Assembly: GCA_037013495.1 (NCBI GenBank)
Contig: CM072810.1
Span: forward strand, 83,002,449-83,066,448
Length of the DNA: 64,000 nucleotides
Direction: 5' to 3'
From: Hippophae tibetana
Lineage: Eukaryota; Streptophyta; Magnoliopsida; Rosales; Elaeagnaceae
The notes under the pieces: generated by a model
What the model was told of the DNA's origin: nothing
Database searches by the model: none
Seen by the model: only the letters and a program-made list of their open reading frames with translations
Translations under genes and position numbers: made by a program
Part shown: in pieces, positions 45,194 through 57,560 of the stretch
How the letters are laid out: every line of letters starts with the position of its first letter
Numbering within the stretch: position 1 is the stretch's first letter

Positions 45194-47440
45194 GGAGTCA
45201 AAAGAAGGAGGTAATGTAAGTAGACCTTCATATTTTCATAGGCTAAACTATGCCTATTTGAAATAACAAATGAGGGCCTTCTTGTGGTCTCAAGGAGACC
45301 ATGTTTTGTTCCATATTAAAAATGGCTGAACTTAGCCAACCAAAACCTTACTGATAACTCCCTAATTACTAAACTAATTATTGAATAGACAAAGGAAAAA
45401 AAGAAAGGAGTGTCAATGGAATAACAAAGGTTTATATGCTATTATCAAGGATGTGTCCCAAGATTAGTACAAAAGGATACATACCTATACAACCTCAAAA
45501 CAAGCATGGGACATTCTGGAGACAACCCATGAAGAAATATCTACTGTCAAAAGATCTAAAATTCTGAAATTAAACAAAGACTTTAAATTGTGCATTATGT
45601 GGGAAGACAAAACCTTTGATAAGTTTTAAGCATGGTTTTTTAGCGTTGTAAATTTCTCCTACAACTTGGAAAGACCTATCAATGAGGAAAAGAAAATAGA
45701 GAAAATCATTGTTATCCTTCCTTACAGGTTTCATGCTAAAGTCACTTTTATCGAATCTATGTACAAACTGGGTTAACTTATTGTAAATGAACTTGTTGAT
45801 AATTTATAAGTTTTTGAACTTCACAACTTATTGCCAAGGCAAGAGCAACTTTTTTCGAGAGTCGTAAAAGATAATGAAGACTCATATAGTGAATCTAAGA
45901 AATCAAACAAAGGACATCTAAACAAAATAAGATGCTTTAAATGTGGGACGTTGGTCCATATGGATGCCAAGTGTCTTTAAAAATAGAATCACATGAAAAA
46001 ACTTGTAATGAAAGATGATGTTGTTATTTCGGACAACACCAATAGTGATGATGAGGATGATAATGATTTTATGGCCTTCATTGCTCCTACTTGTATCACT
46101 GGTTCTTCGCCTACTACCTCGGATGGTTAAGAGGATACCATTTAAGATAATTAAGTTGAAGACGAGAAAAAAATTGCTTGATTCATATAATGCATTACTA
46201 TTAGAGCATATTTAGTCTAAAAGGGTCAATGAAAGGCTATGGAGAGCCTTGATGAAAAAGAATGCAGAATTACCGCGTTAAAAAATCTTTGGAGGAAAGA
46301 AAGTCCTATATTGATGAACAACAACATGATCTCACAAGTAGGTATGTGGTCATTCAAAAAATATATGATGATTAGGTGGAAAGGTTTAATGCAAATCATG
46401 AGAAAATTAGAAAACTTGAGGATTAGTTAAAGGTTCCTACTTCAGGCAAAACTATATAGCTTTTTGTTAATTCTGATCCCCCTTCTAATCAGAGTGGCAA
46501 AATTGAAAAATTGGAGAATAAGATTCTATTTCTTAAGAGTGCAAAAGATGATTTGGCTTACTCTCTTATTGAAATGAAAGTTGATGTTAAACAACTAAAT
46601 GAGAAAGTTGGGATTCTTAATAATTCAATTTCTTATCTTAAATATTTTCTCATAAAAAAGGAAGACTTGGTTATAGCCCTAAACGAAAAACCCAAAGTGC
46701 GAGATAATGAATTGTCACATTCTACCATTGATATAGATATAATGAAAATGGGCTCAAAAATATTAAATCAAATTATTAGTAATGTCCAGTTTTCTGGTGA
46801 TAAGAGTGGAATTGGGTACAATGAGGGGGTGTTGACTTCTACAGGTGGTTATACTAATTTTTCCATAGCTTTCAATCAAGAACCAAAGTTAAAGTCTACT
46901 ACTACTAACCCAAGAGGAAAATTTGTTGAGTGTTCCTAGCCAGATTCCCCTAGCAAGATTAACCATTCACATAAGGCTATCACTTCTCAATGCTCTAGTA
47001 TTGGTCTATTTCCTTTACCTACTGACATTCCCACTTGTCATCACTGTTGTGAGCTTGGGCATTTGAGACCACACTATAAAAAATTGACTTCTCATCCTCG
47101 TGTAAAATTCAATGTGAGCTATTTCTCTTCTTTTCCTCCACGTACTACTCCTTGAAGTTAAGGATCCCATTTTCCTAATTCCACCATTCATAATTCTTAT
47201 CAGTGTGGCATTGTATGCCATATTTCTAGGTAGTGCCCTAAATTTATGAGGACTACAACCTGGAGTACTCCTCCACCTTAATCTTCCTCGTTTTCTCTAT
47301 CAGGATGTAACTGCTATGGCTCATCTGAGCATGTTCATGTAGGTTACATTATGCACTTGAGGTAGAAAGCTGAAAGAAATAAATTTGACTTAAAAAGCCC
47401 TCATTGTCTTGTTTATATGGATGATGCATCTGGATTTTAT
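45194..47440 (+). pseudogene. Gag with several zinc knuckles (copia/SIRE type), broken
   Basis: ATG at 45194 starts MESKEGGNVSRPS, followed by LNYAYLK and MRAFLWSQGDHVLF, the standard copia UBN2 gag start. A first zinc knuckle CFKCGTLVHMDAKC lies near 45933-45980. Frame 46511-46939 is a coiled-coil-like, Leu/Lys/Glu-rich stretch followed by SKILNQIISN and GDKSGIGYNEG, typical of the gag C-terminal part. A second knuckle CHHCCELGHLRPHY lies near 47037, and two further decayed ones near 47200 (QCGIVCHISR) and 47310. The chain ends at CLVYMDDASGFYRV (about 47405-47450), in the place of the protease start CLWYLDSGCSRHM. Everything beyond is lost. There are many stops upstream of 46510. Confidence 0.8.
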
Positions 47441-47449
47441 AGAGTTTAA

Positions 47450-50375
47450 AACAAACCACAAGTTTCATATATTCTTCATGCTTATATAAGTCAAAAACTA
47501 TCTCTTAGTTTAGTTACACCTCACAAATTCTTTAAATGGAAGGATGTTGTTTGATCACTATATTCTGGTGATTTGGTAGAGTTGTCTTTAATCTTTCCTC
47601 TCTTTGATTGTCTTATCTTTGTATGTGAATTTTTGTTTGCTTTTTGTTTACATGCTCCCTATTTTCCTATTCATGTGTATCTCTCCATTTCATATTTCAT
47701 TGTCTTATATAGTGTATTAATTGCTTTACTTGATGTTATGCCTGATTATCTAACATGTTAAAAGTTTTCTCCATTCACTTCTTCTTCTGTGGCTTTTTGC
47801 ATGAGCATCATATCACATTTTATCATCATGTAGTGTCATTGTAGTAAGATTCTTTGTTTATTGTCTTATCTTTCTTATGACATGACATTTAGAATACTTC
47901 TCATTTGTCTCACTAGGTTTTACATTATTGCACCTAGAATATTGTGTGTTGATTATATGCCTATCTCTTGTTGACTTTTGTCCTTCTTTTACCTATCTTT
48001 TTCCCTCTTACCCTTCTACTTTTCCTCATTGTTTCTTTGAAGTCAATTGAGATAGTTTTCTATCTTCTTTCTTTGTTGACACTCATATTGTTTGAGTTTA
48101 CTCCCTTTCTAAGTATATATTGTGTTTCTGTGTTGAAACTTTTATTTTTCTCACATGTCTAGAGGTTTTAGTAGAATCCCTTGTTTTTTCCTTCTCTTAG
48201 TAATGTTACCTTTGTTGTTCACTAGTTAGTTAATTTCTTTCTTTCTTTTAACAAGCAATGATGTGAGTATTGATGTTGATCTCTTTTGAGACACTTTCCT
48301 CTTCTTGTTGGGCTTTGATATGTTCTGAGTCCTTTCTTATCATCTCACTTGGTAGTTATTGTTTTGTGTTTCTTGAGTTTGATAGTTTCTTTCTCTTTGC
48401 TATACTATTGCATGTAAAATAAATTTTTGAGAGATCATATTGATATATACTTGGCATACATTTAATATAAGTTAAAGTATGGATGTTTTGACATGTGTAT
48501 TCCTTGAGAGCATGTATGGCTAAATTTTTCTTGCTCATTTTACAATAAATACATCTTTCCTTTGCACATGTTAGATATTTGTTAATTTTTATGGTTATTT
48601 TGAGAAGCTTGTGTGAATCTCCTACTTTGATAATTTGTATTTCTTTGACAAGCTCTAGAATCTACCTTTAATGTCTCTCGACAAGAAATTCTAGGTGCTA
48701 CTTGGATGGAAAAAATATTTAGGCCATCCTTGAATCATTTGATCCCTTCTTGCCACCAATGTTTTCTTATCCTTAATCTTCCTTCTTTGAGCCTTTTTGA
48801 TTTCCCTTTATTTATTTGCACCTAAACACTAACTCATCTCAAATGTTTATTCCCACTTACCTTATACACCCTTTGTTAAGCTTGTATGCTCTATATTTGT
48901 CTGTTTTATCCTCTTTGTTAAGTTTGTTTATGTCTCAAACAAAATAAAAAAAAAGGAAAGTTAAATGTTGAGAAGCATAAAAGGAAAGTGGTATGTATTG
49001 TCTATATTGTGTGTAATGTTCACACAACTTTATTGGTTGAAGTTTGAAAAGTAAAGAGAAAAGAACCCGTTGTTGAGGGTATTTTTGTCATGGATATGTA
49101 TTGTTTGTTGACTAATTCAACAAAAGTGTGCTTGAACCTAAATGTCTTCTCTCCCCTACCTTATATTATCCTGTCATTAAAAACTTTGAAAGACCTAATA
49201 ATTTCTTCTAGGACGGCATTTCCTTTAGTAGAGAGAGATTAAATGTAGACATATGAAGCTTAGTTCAACCTAGGTCTATATTTAAATTTTCTTGGTTTGC
49301 TTAAGCATATCATGATGGCATATAAAGTAAAAAAAATTCATTTCACATACAATGCATGTCATCAAAAATTTAGTTATACTCTTACATGAATGCATCATGG
49401 ATTGATGAATTTGTGGATATTTTTGTTGAATGTACTAGTGTTTCTTATTGTTTACTATATGTAGATGCTTTTGTGTTGGAGGTGTTTGTGAGTAGAATGC
49501 ATAATATGTTTAGTGTATCATGTGCATATGTTTAGAGGGAGATTTATGTGTCTTGTGTATACTATATAGGGAAGTTTTGTGTTTCTTTTAATTCATCTTA
49601 TCTTTTTTTAAGTCATTATTTATGTGTTAGTATGGCATGTTGTATGCTCCTACCCTACTAATATCTTGGTGCTTTTCTATATCTTTTTCTCTTAAAGCAT
49701 GTGGTACTTATTATCTTTGCTTTAATCTTATATGTTGTGTTGCATTAGCATTAGGATTATAGCACATATTTTTTTGCCTTATCTTCCTTATATATGAGTG
49801 TTTTTTTAACTTTTTGTATTAAAAATAGGGAGAAGTTTCTGTGCACAACTATATGATTGTTTCTATAATGTGTGTTGCATGAGCTTTTAGTGTAGGATTG
49901 CACTACATATTGTTGTCTGACTTGCATGCATTCAGGGGGAGTGTTGCATGAAGTTAGGGCAAGTTATGCATGTCTACTTATGTTTGTACCTATCGATGTG
50001 TAACTATATAGGGGTAACACGATAGTATATGGATTGACTACATGCTATTTATGCATGATACGTTAATAGGATATGTGTTTGTTTCATGTGTGTAGGTTAC
50101 AAGTGTAAAGTAAAGTCTTCTAGATTCAGATGTGTTGTATGCAAGTGGCGTTGATACCCTCATGTTTCAGAGTGTCATATTCCATGAGTTGATTCATGAT
50201 GTTAAGTGGAGAAATTAAGTTGGATGTGTTTAGTATAGGTGTATCTTTTGTGTGTGTCATTGTGTTGTTCACGAGAATATAAAACTTTAGGACATCTCCA
50301 TGATCTTTTCATGTTTGATAAGTTTATGTATCCAGTTATGCAATATTTTGTCGTAGAAAGCCAAATATGGAAGAA
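47450..50375 (+). mobile_element. T-rich non-coding internal region of the 43.9-51.6 kb element
   Basis: Strongly pyrimidine-biased (plus strand) with no pol similarity. Short frames such as 47573-47761 and 47968-48162 are hydrophobic only because of T-rich codons. Segments near 47800-47850 and 48215-48290 resemble the minus strand of 1040-1090 and 490-560. It ends in a purine-rich stretch (ATATGGAAGAA) before the 3' LTR, a weak polypurine tract. Confidence 0.65.
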
Positions 50376-51556
50376 TGTAAGTCTCATTGAACTTGTATCT
50401 GTGCGTTGGCTTCCTATGTACAAAACACAATGTCTGTTATTTTATTTAGTGTTTATATCTTTCTCTGTATAAGGTTGATTATTATAGATCAATAATTCAT
50501 ATATGTACATACTAAAGTACACTTTTTATACAAGTATGTTAATACACACCATGAGATTGGTTTTCGTAGTATGCATACAAGGTAGAGTGATATTTTTACT
50601 TATGATTTTTGGCGTGTTTTAGGTGCGGGTATTTATAGATAGTACTTTGCATTTTTGAAAATTTTAATGAAAATTTTTAGTACCTTTCCACCAAGATTTC
50701 CACTACCCTTGCCACCATTTTTGGTAAGCTGGTTGATGAGGTTGCTAGTAAGGTGCTCGACGAGGTGGAAAAACCAAGCTCTATACTTATTTCTCTCTTC
50801 CTTACCCCTTTTTCAAGAGTTGAAATTCTACCAAAGTACACACTGAGATTTATATCTGATTTCAAAATTATTTTAAAGAGTTTATATTTGAGAGTGGATC
50901 ATTTTTGTGAGTTTAGTAATCAAATTGTAATCTGTGTGAGTACGTGATTTGACTGTGTTCTCTCGTATGCGATTTGATATTAGTAATGGACTATGTGTCT
51001 TGTGAGGTTATGATTTGATACATTTATTGTTATTGATCATTGGTTTCCAATCATATCACATTTGGTAGTGTTGGCTATGGAAGATAGCCAGGTTTGAGTG
51101 TTAAACCAAACAATTGCGAAAGCAACAAGTGAAGAGTAACAATAGGTGATTGTAACCTATTTACTGTTTAGTGAAATATTTACTACTATGTGGTTGCCTT
51201 AAGCAACTCGAGGATGTTACTATATAAATATAATCTTTATATGGGTTTACCCCATTATATCAATTGTTATGCACGATCTGATTTTATATTAGTATAATCC
51301 AATTTTATGGTGTGTATATTTCAACATACTATTAGCTTAAACTTTGATTAGATAATATTTATTATTTACCTATTTTTTGTTTGACATATAATGGATGTTA
51401 TTAAAGTTTTTTTGCTTTTGATATTATATTGTTTGTGTTTTTTATGTGTGAATAGTATAAGTGTTATACTGTTATATTCCTTGTGAGTTAGAGACGAGCC
51501 CTTTAAGAGTCTATATCTCCTTACCTTGATAGTATATTGGGTCGTGAACTCTTTCA
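50376..51556 (+). repeat. 3' LTR of the 43.9-51.6 kb element
   Basis: Begins TGTAAGTCTCATTGAAC and ends ACTCTTTCA; aligns with the 5' LTR throughout but with many substitutions, so the insertion is old. The inverted repeat before the TATA region (about 50704-50740) is weaker than in the 5' LTR. Frames at 50239-50947 on both strands are LTR sequence. Confidence 0.9.
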
Positions 51557-51561
51557 GATTG

Positions 51562-52112
51562 TCTGTAGAATTCTCCAAGTATAGTAGAATTATGAATTAA
51601 TTGGTTTTCTAATCAACTTGTGCAAAACTGGAGACTATTTAAACATCTAAACTCTCCCTCATACCCAACCAACATAGACAAAAATAAGAAAATTTTCACA
51701 CAATCAATTGAGAGAAATTTGTGAGACAAAATTTTCCAAACACTTATATAAGAAATAAATTGTTTTTTTATTGAAATTTGAAGTGTTATTGGAAAACACA
51801 AAGAGATTCACACATAAGGCTTCTAATTGGTGTACTATAAAAGTTATTTTGATCATCTTGGATGTAGCAAGGACACCCATTTATTCTATTCATCATTGTT
51901 GGGAGACCATGCTTGGAAGCTCAAATGTTTTAACAATATACACATGCCATAGGGATATGGTTTCTTTTTCTTCTTTTCATGGTTAAATTACCAATATCAT
52001 AATATTATAATTGGGGGAAAATTTGTTGCCTATGCCAATAGCTTCCATAATTTTTGTTTATAAAAAAATTATTTGAAAAAAGGTTTTCAAAATCTAACAT
52101 TCACTCCTTTTG
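51562..52112. other. Unassigned sequence
   Basis: Between the LTR element and the hAT element. The frame 51771-51986 contains no recognised motif. Base composition is less extreme than average, so this could be old single-copy DNA, but I cannot assign it. Confidence 0.45.
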
Positions 52113-52120
52113 TTTGAGAT

Positions 52121-53388
52121 TAGGGGTGATAATTTGTGTGACCTAGGCCAGTTCAAATTAACGTAGCCCAAATTGGTCTAACCCTAGCTCAATTCAAATT
52201 TAATTTAAGCTAGCAAAGATGAGCCCAAACCCAAACATAAATGAGCTTATCTATATTGGTCTAAGCTAACCCGAATTGTTAAATGCATGTTTTTTTAGTT
52301 AATTGAACCTTTTTTTATAAATCAAAAAATATTTTTAATAATTAAAGCTTATTAGCTCAAATAATATTGCATAAAACATAAAAAATGAGCGAAATGATTT
52401 TACAACAAATGCTTTTTTGAACAAATAATAAATTAACATTAAATAAACAACTCACATAGAATATAGTTTGCGAAGATAATATAACTCATCACATACACCT
52501 ATTATGTTACAATAATTAGTTAATTATAAAATAAGAACACAAGTAAACATAAACTAAAGAAAACTAATTCTTAAAATAAGAAGTCGATTTCTAAATAAAC
52601 TCAACAAGGGTAAATACCATCAAACCCCTCTCATGCAAAAGTTAGAGGCTGTAGTGTTTTCATGAAAATTCATAGTTTGAATAAAGAGCTCAAAATCTCA
52701 ATAGAATTTCTTTCAACCACTAAATATATATATATATATATATATAAGTAAGATTAAACCAAGAATTTTCTAAACTACTAAACAAAGAGTCCAATAGACT
52801 ACATATTTATCTCTTCATATTTTTAATTTTAGATTAAATACAGTACATATCTAGAACCATGAAGGAATTATCCTTGTGGTTATCTTTGTTAAAGGATGAC
52901 TCATTTAAATACTAAGAACTTATAATTAAGTTTTGTACACAATTGTATATATCACAAATTCACTATGTACCTACCAATAATCGAAACATATTGAGAAAAT
53001 AAGATCCCTATGTAGAACAAGAGTTTAGATAAATACAACATGCAATAAGAATTTAAATTTATACCTTAACATTTTTAGTTAGCACCTTGATCCTTAAGTA
53101 TAGCCTTGCTATTAGAGTTTTGAGTGTCAGTTGGGGAGGAAGATAGAGAAGAAATGTGTTTCTCTAATTTTAAGTTTTTAACCTAACGTATAGGTTATAA
53201 CATTTATACAACTTTTTAAAAAAAATTATTTTGGCCTAACAGGATAGCTTGAACCCAACTCTAACCCAACTCGATATTTTTCAAGTTATTTGAGTTGGTC
53301 TGCATTTAATTCGATTCATGTTCAATTTGAGTTTTACGATTCGAATTCGACTCAATCAACTGAGTTATGACACATATTGCTAACCCTA
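52121..53388. mobile_element. Non-autonomous hAT transposon with perfect 8-bp target duplication
   Basis: The left end TAGGGGTGATAATTTGTGTG and the right end, read on the other strand, TAGGGTTAGCAATATGTGTC, are inverted repeats of the Ac/hAT type. TTTGAGAT lies directly outside both ends (52113-52120 and 53389-53396). Near the ends are AACCCAACT / AGTTGGGTT-type subterminal motifs. There is no transposase frame in the 1268 bp, so it depends on another element. A (TA)n run lies at about 52725-52747. Confidence 0.93.
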
Positions 53389-53396
53389 TTTGAGAT

Positions 53397-53952
53397 GTTA
53401 GATAGAAGTTTCCTTGTTCAACAGTTCAAATGTTTCTTCAATCGCTTGAACCTTATGATATAAGCACAAATAGTTATTTAATATGAATCGTTGATACTCA
53501 TAAAAAAGAGGTAATTAGAGGTAAAACAAAAACACATACACTTAACATAAATTTTATGTACTATTTGTAGAGGATCAACATATGGATAATTGTTATATCA
53601 ATGGATTACTAAAGTTTGAAAATTGAGTAAATCATTGTTGTAAGTTCAAGAGCTCATTTCCAAGTTTTTAGTGAAGTAACTCTCAAATTAACGAGATTAA
53701 TGTTTTAATTGAGATGTTAATTAAATATTTAAGTCTTGTTTAGCTTGAATTCACAGTTATATTGATCCCAAGTCCCTTCTATATCAACGACCTAACAATG
53801 TTTTATTTCAAACAATGAATAATTAATTGTGATTATTTGACCAATATATGTGTTTGACATAGTAAGAATCCCAAGGGTAGAATTTTTACTAATACCTTCT
53901 GTTGCAATAATAAATATTTTTTATTTGTAAAATCTAATTTTTATTATGAAAT
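53397..53952. other. Unassigned AT-rich sequence
   Basis: No gene or repeat recognised between the hAT element and the copia element. Confidence 0.5.
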
Positions 53953-53957
53953 ATATA

Positions 53958-54405
53958 TGTTATATAGCTCCTTAGTGAGCAAATTAAAAAAGTCTCACAT
54001 TGGTTAGAAATGAAGATAGGTGTTGGATTTGGGGCTATAAATAAAGCATTCCTTCACCATTTGTAGAACATCCCAAAATTTGTAAATCTTTCTCTCTTTT
54101 GTAAGGATAATTGATTAACTCAATTTTATCCAATTAGTTGTAATTTGGAGTTCATCCATTTGGAGATAGTGGAAATGGTCAACGACGTCCGAGGACCTAG
54201 GTAAAATTTACACTGATCCTCGTTAAATTTCTTGTGTTATTATTTTTCTGCTTTAATATTTCTATTTCAATATCTGCTTTAGTTTATTTTAGCATTATAT
54301 TTCCAATAGCATTATTTTGTCGGGTTAGTTTGAGTTATATTCATTTAAATCATAAGTGAATAGTAACTACTTAGAATAGGGAAAATATATCCAATTTTCC
54401 CAACA
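53958..54405 (+). repeat. 5' LTR of the 54-58.7 kb copia element
   Basis: TATAAATA at 54036-54043 follows the GTCTCACATTGG motif common in Tork-lineage LTRs. The tail TAGTAACTACTTAGAATAGG and following bases, just before the AACA end, are absent from the 3' LTR. Confidence 0.93.
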
Positions 54406-54500
54406 ATTGGTATCAGAGCTGAAGGTTTCTACCTAGACATTTATTTGTATTATGTTTGTTTCTATTGGAATATAGTTTCTAGTTGTTGTAATTTGAAGAA

Positions 54501-55193
54501 ATGGCAGAAGAAAATTTTCTTTCAACCAAAGGCCAATCATCCACATCAGGTAGAACTATGGTGATGAATGCAAGGTTCGAGGTGGAGAAGTTTGATGGAA
54601 CCAGTCATTTTGGCATGTGGAAAGGCAAAGTTCTAGATGCTTTGTTTCAACAAGGTCTAGATATCACCATTGAAGAAGAGTAACCAGATGGAACAGATGA
54701 AGTAGAGTGGGAAAATATCAACCGATTAGCATGTGGTACAATCTGTTTGTGTCTCTCAAGAGAACAAAAGTATACGTTCATGAAGGAGATATCTGCAAGT
54801 AAGCTGTGGAAGGCATTAGAGAACAAGTTTATGAAGAAGAGTGGACAAAATTGGCTCTATTTGAAGAAGAAGTTGTTCCATTTTGAATACCTTCCAAGTG
54901 CTACAATAAATGACTACATTACTGTTTTTAATCGATTAGTAACAGATTTGTTAAATATGGATGAAACTTTTAAAGATGAAGATTTAGCCTTGATGTTGTT
55001 AGCTTCCCTTCCTGATGAGTTTGATCACCTTATTACGAGCTTACTCATTAGGAAGGATAAAGTTTCTTTTGAGGAAGTTTGCACTGCTTTGTATAGTTAT
55101 GAAATTAGAAAGAAAGATAAAAAGAAAGCAGGAATGAAGCAGCAGAGGCATTATCTCCTAACAAAGAGTTGTTCTTTAACTTTGAAGAACTAG
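54501..55193 (+). pseudogene. Copia gag of the 54-58.7 kb element, lacking its zinc knuckle
   Basis: Starts MAEENFLSTKGQSS; FEVEKFDGTSHFGMWKGKV is the UBN2 gag start. A stop at 54681 splits it; frame 54747-55193 continues with KLWKALENKFMKKS, YLKKKLFHFEY and LLASLPDEFDHLITSLL. It then runs MKQQRHYLLTKS straight into sequence that encodes the end of the protease region, so the CCHC knuckle and the protease active site (DSGxS) are missing. Probably all in one deletion at about 55135-55160. Confidence 0.88.
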
Positions 55194-56560
55194 ACGGTGG
55201 AGTTGTTTTCATGGGTAATGATTATCCATGCAAAGTTTTGGGGATTGGTACAATTCGTTTGAAGAATCAAGATGGTTCAACCAGGGTCTTGACAGATGTT
55301 CATTATGTTCCAGATATGAAAAAGAATCTCATTATTGTGGGAGTCTTAGAATCAAAAGGTTTCATTGTGACCATACAAAATGGGGCATTGAAGGTTACCT
55401 ATGGAGCACTTGTGGCGATGAAAGGTGTTCGGAAGAATAACTTGTACTACTACCTTGGTAGTACGGTTATTAGAACCGTATCAACAACAGTTTCAGAGGA
55501 AGAAAGAGATTCAAAAGTTACAAAGCTATGGCATATGCGTTTGGGATATGCTGGTGAAAAATCTTTACAGATTCTGGTAAAGCAAGGCCTGTTAAAAGGT
55601 GCGAGAACTGGCAAGTTAGAATTCTGTGAGCATTGTGTATTAGGGAAGCAGAAAAGAGTAAGTTTTGGCACTACTCTCCATAATATAAAGGGCATTTTGG
55701 ATTACATCCATACTAATGTATAGGGGTCAATAAGAACTCCATCAATAAGTGGCAAACATTATTATGTCACTTTCGTTGATGACTTCTCCAGAAGAGTTTA
55801 GGTGTATCTCATGAAGAAGAATGATGAAGTGATGGGAATTTTTTTCAAGTGGAAGAAGATGATCGAGATTCAGACTGGTAAAAAGATCAAACGTTTAAGG
55901 TCTGATAATGACACTGAGTACACAAACGATCCATTTATGAAAGTTTGTGAAGAAGAAAGGATAGTGTGACACTTCATTATTCGAAAAACACTACAACAGA
56001 ACGGAGTTGCAAAACGTATGAATCAGACTTTGCTGAAGAAGGTTCAGTGTATATTGTCAAATGTTGGTTTAGGCAAGCAGTATTCGGTTGAGGCTATGAC
56101 ATATGCATGTCATCTCGTCAACTGTCTACCATTGTCTACTCTTGAAGGAAAAACACCTATGGAGGTATGGTCTGGAAAACTTGCTAGAGATTATGATTTC
56201 TTACATGTGTTTGGTTCAATTGCATACTACTATGTAACATAATCAAAGTTGGACCCAAGAGCCAAGAAAGCCATTTTTTTTGGGGATCCCTTCTTGTTCT
56301 AAGGGATATCGACTATGGCGCCTTGAAACAAAAAAGATAATATTTAGTAGAGATGTTACCTTTGATGAATCTGTCTTGTTGAGAAAGGTAACTAAGAAGA
56401 TTGATGGCACTTTAGAGCAGATGGAGCAAACTCCGAAGCAGGTGGAGTTTGAAAGCAGAATTGTTAATCCAGTTAGTGAAAATAAGATAGAAGTTGATCC
56501 TCCATTGATAGAAGATGAATCATATGAAGAGGTTTTAACCTAAGAACCTCTACAAAAATA
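55165..56560 (+). pseudogene. Copia protease end and integrase of the 54-58.7 kb element
   Basis: FNFEELDGGVVFMGND, VHYVPDMKKNLI (protease end), then LWHMRLGYAGEKSLQILVKQ and FCEHCVLGKQKRVSFG (integrase zinc head: H, H, C, C kept). A stop follows at 55721. The core continues with FVDDFSRRV, stop, VYLMKKNDEV, LRSDNDTEY, stop, and NGVAKRMNQTLLKKVQC (frame 56018-56242). Catalytic positions are largely recognisable but separated by stops. The end part (56280-56543) has IIFSRDVTFDESVLL. Confidence 0.88.
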
Positions 56561-56599
56561 AGAAGAAACTGTAGTTGATAGGCCACAACAACAAAATGT

Positions 56600-57560
56600 C
56601 AAGGTGCCTGCTCGATACAAGGATTTTGAAGACCTACCTGCTCAGTTTAAGAATACGGTGGCCTGTGCACTTTCAGTTGTTCATGATGATGTTCCTTTCA
56701 TATATAAAGAAGCAATCAGAAGCCATGAATTTGAAAGATGGAAAGAAGCCATAGATGAAGAAATTTTGTCCCTTCAGAAGAATAAAACATGGAAGTTGAC
56801 ACAACTACCTAAGGATAAGAAGGTAATTGGTTGAAAATGGGTGTATGCAAAGAAAGAGGAATTTCATAACAAAGATGGTATTCGCTACAAGGCAAGGTTG
56901 GTGGCTAAGGTCTATGCTTAGAAGGAGGGAATCAATTATAATAAGGTATTTTCTCCAGTTGTAAAACATTCCTCCATTAGAATTTTGTTGGCCTTGGTAG
57001 CACAATTCGATTTGGAACTAGTTCAACTTGATGTGCAAATAGCTTTTCTACACGATGACTTAGAAGAGGAAATCTATATATCTCAACCAGAAGAGTTTAA
57101 TGTTACTGGTAAAGAGAATTGGGTTTGTAAGCTAAACAAATCATTGTATGGATTGAAGCAATCTCCAAGGTAATGGTACAAACGATTTGATCAGTTTATG
57201 TTGCAGCAGAAGTACACCAGAAGCACACATGATCATTGTGTGTATTTTCGCAAGCTATAAGATGAGTCTTTCATCTATCTCCTATTGTACGTCGATGATA
57301 TATTGATTGCATCAAAGAGCCAATCAAAAAATTAGAAGTTGAAAGCTCAACTAAGTCAGAAATTCGAGATGAAGGATTTGGGATCAGCCAAGAATATTCT
57401 TGGTATGGAGATAAGCAAAGACAGGAATAAGAAGAAGCTTAGTTTGACCCAGAGTCAATATTTGAAGAGGGTACTACAATGTTTTGGTAGGAATGAATAG
57501 ACAAAACCTGTAAGTACTCTACTAGTTCCTAAATTCAAGCTTAGTGTTCAATTATCTCCT
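56600..57560 (+). pseudogene. Copia reverse transcriptase of the 54-58.7 kb element
   Basis: WKEAIDEEILSLQKNKTWKL, then a stop in G-stop-KWVYAKK (56832), RYKARLVAK, LVQLDVQIAFLHDDLEEEIY and LNKSLYGLKQSPR (frame 56985-57173). A stop follows before WYKRFDQF. The catalytic LLYVDDILIAS is at 57282-57314. Several stops sit where the family has Trp, Gln or Arg codons, which fits C-to-T decay. Confidence 0.92.

Larger units (their letters stand above)
43885..51556 (+). mobile_element. Full-length LTR element with gag but no pol (non-autonomous Ty1/copia-related)
   Basis: Two LTRs (43885-45099 and 50376-51556), Met-type primer site (45102-45113), gag region (45194 to about 47440), then about 2.9 kb of T-rich non-coding DNA. 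The flanking pentamers AATTG (43880-43884) and GATTG (51557-51561) are a target duplication with one change. No integrase, reverse transcriptase or RNase H is present. Part of the T-rich region is shared with the element at the left edge of the window, so this structure belongs to a family and is not a private deletion. Such elements move with enzymes from related complete elements. Confidence 0.88.

Noticed and set aside
47573-48162. Hydrophobic frames that could look like membrane proteins
   Set aside because: The hydrophobicity comes from T-rich codons in a non-coding internal region; related sequence at the window start has no such frame.
55450-57005. Minus-strand frames opposite the copia element
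   Set aside because: Shadow frames of recognised plus-strand integrase and reverse transcriptase.
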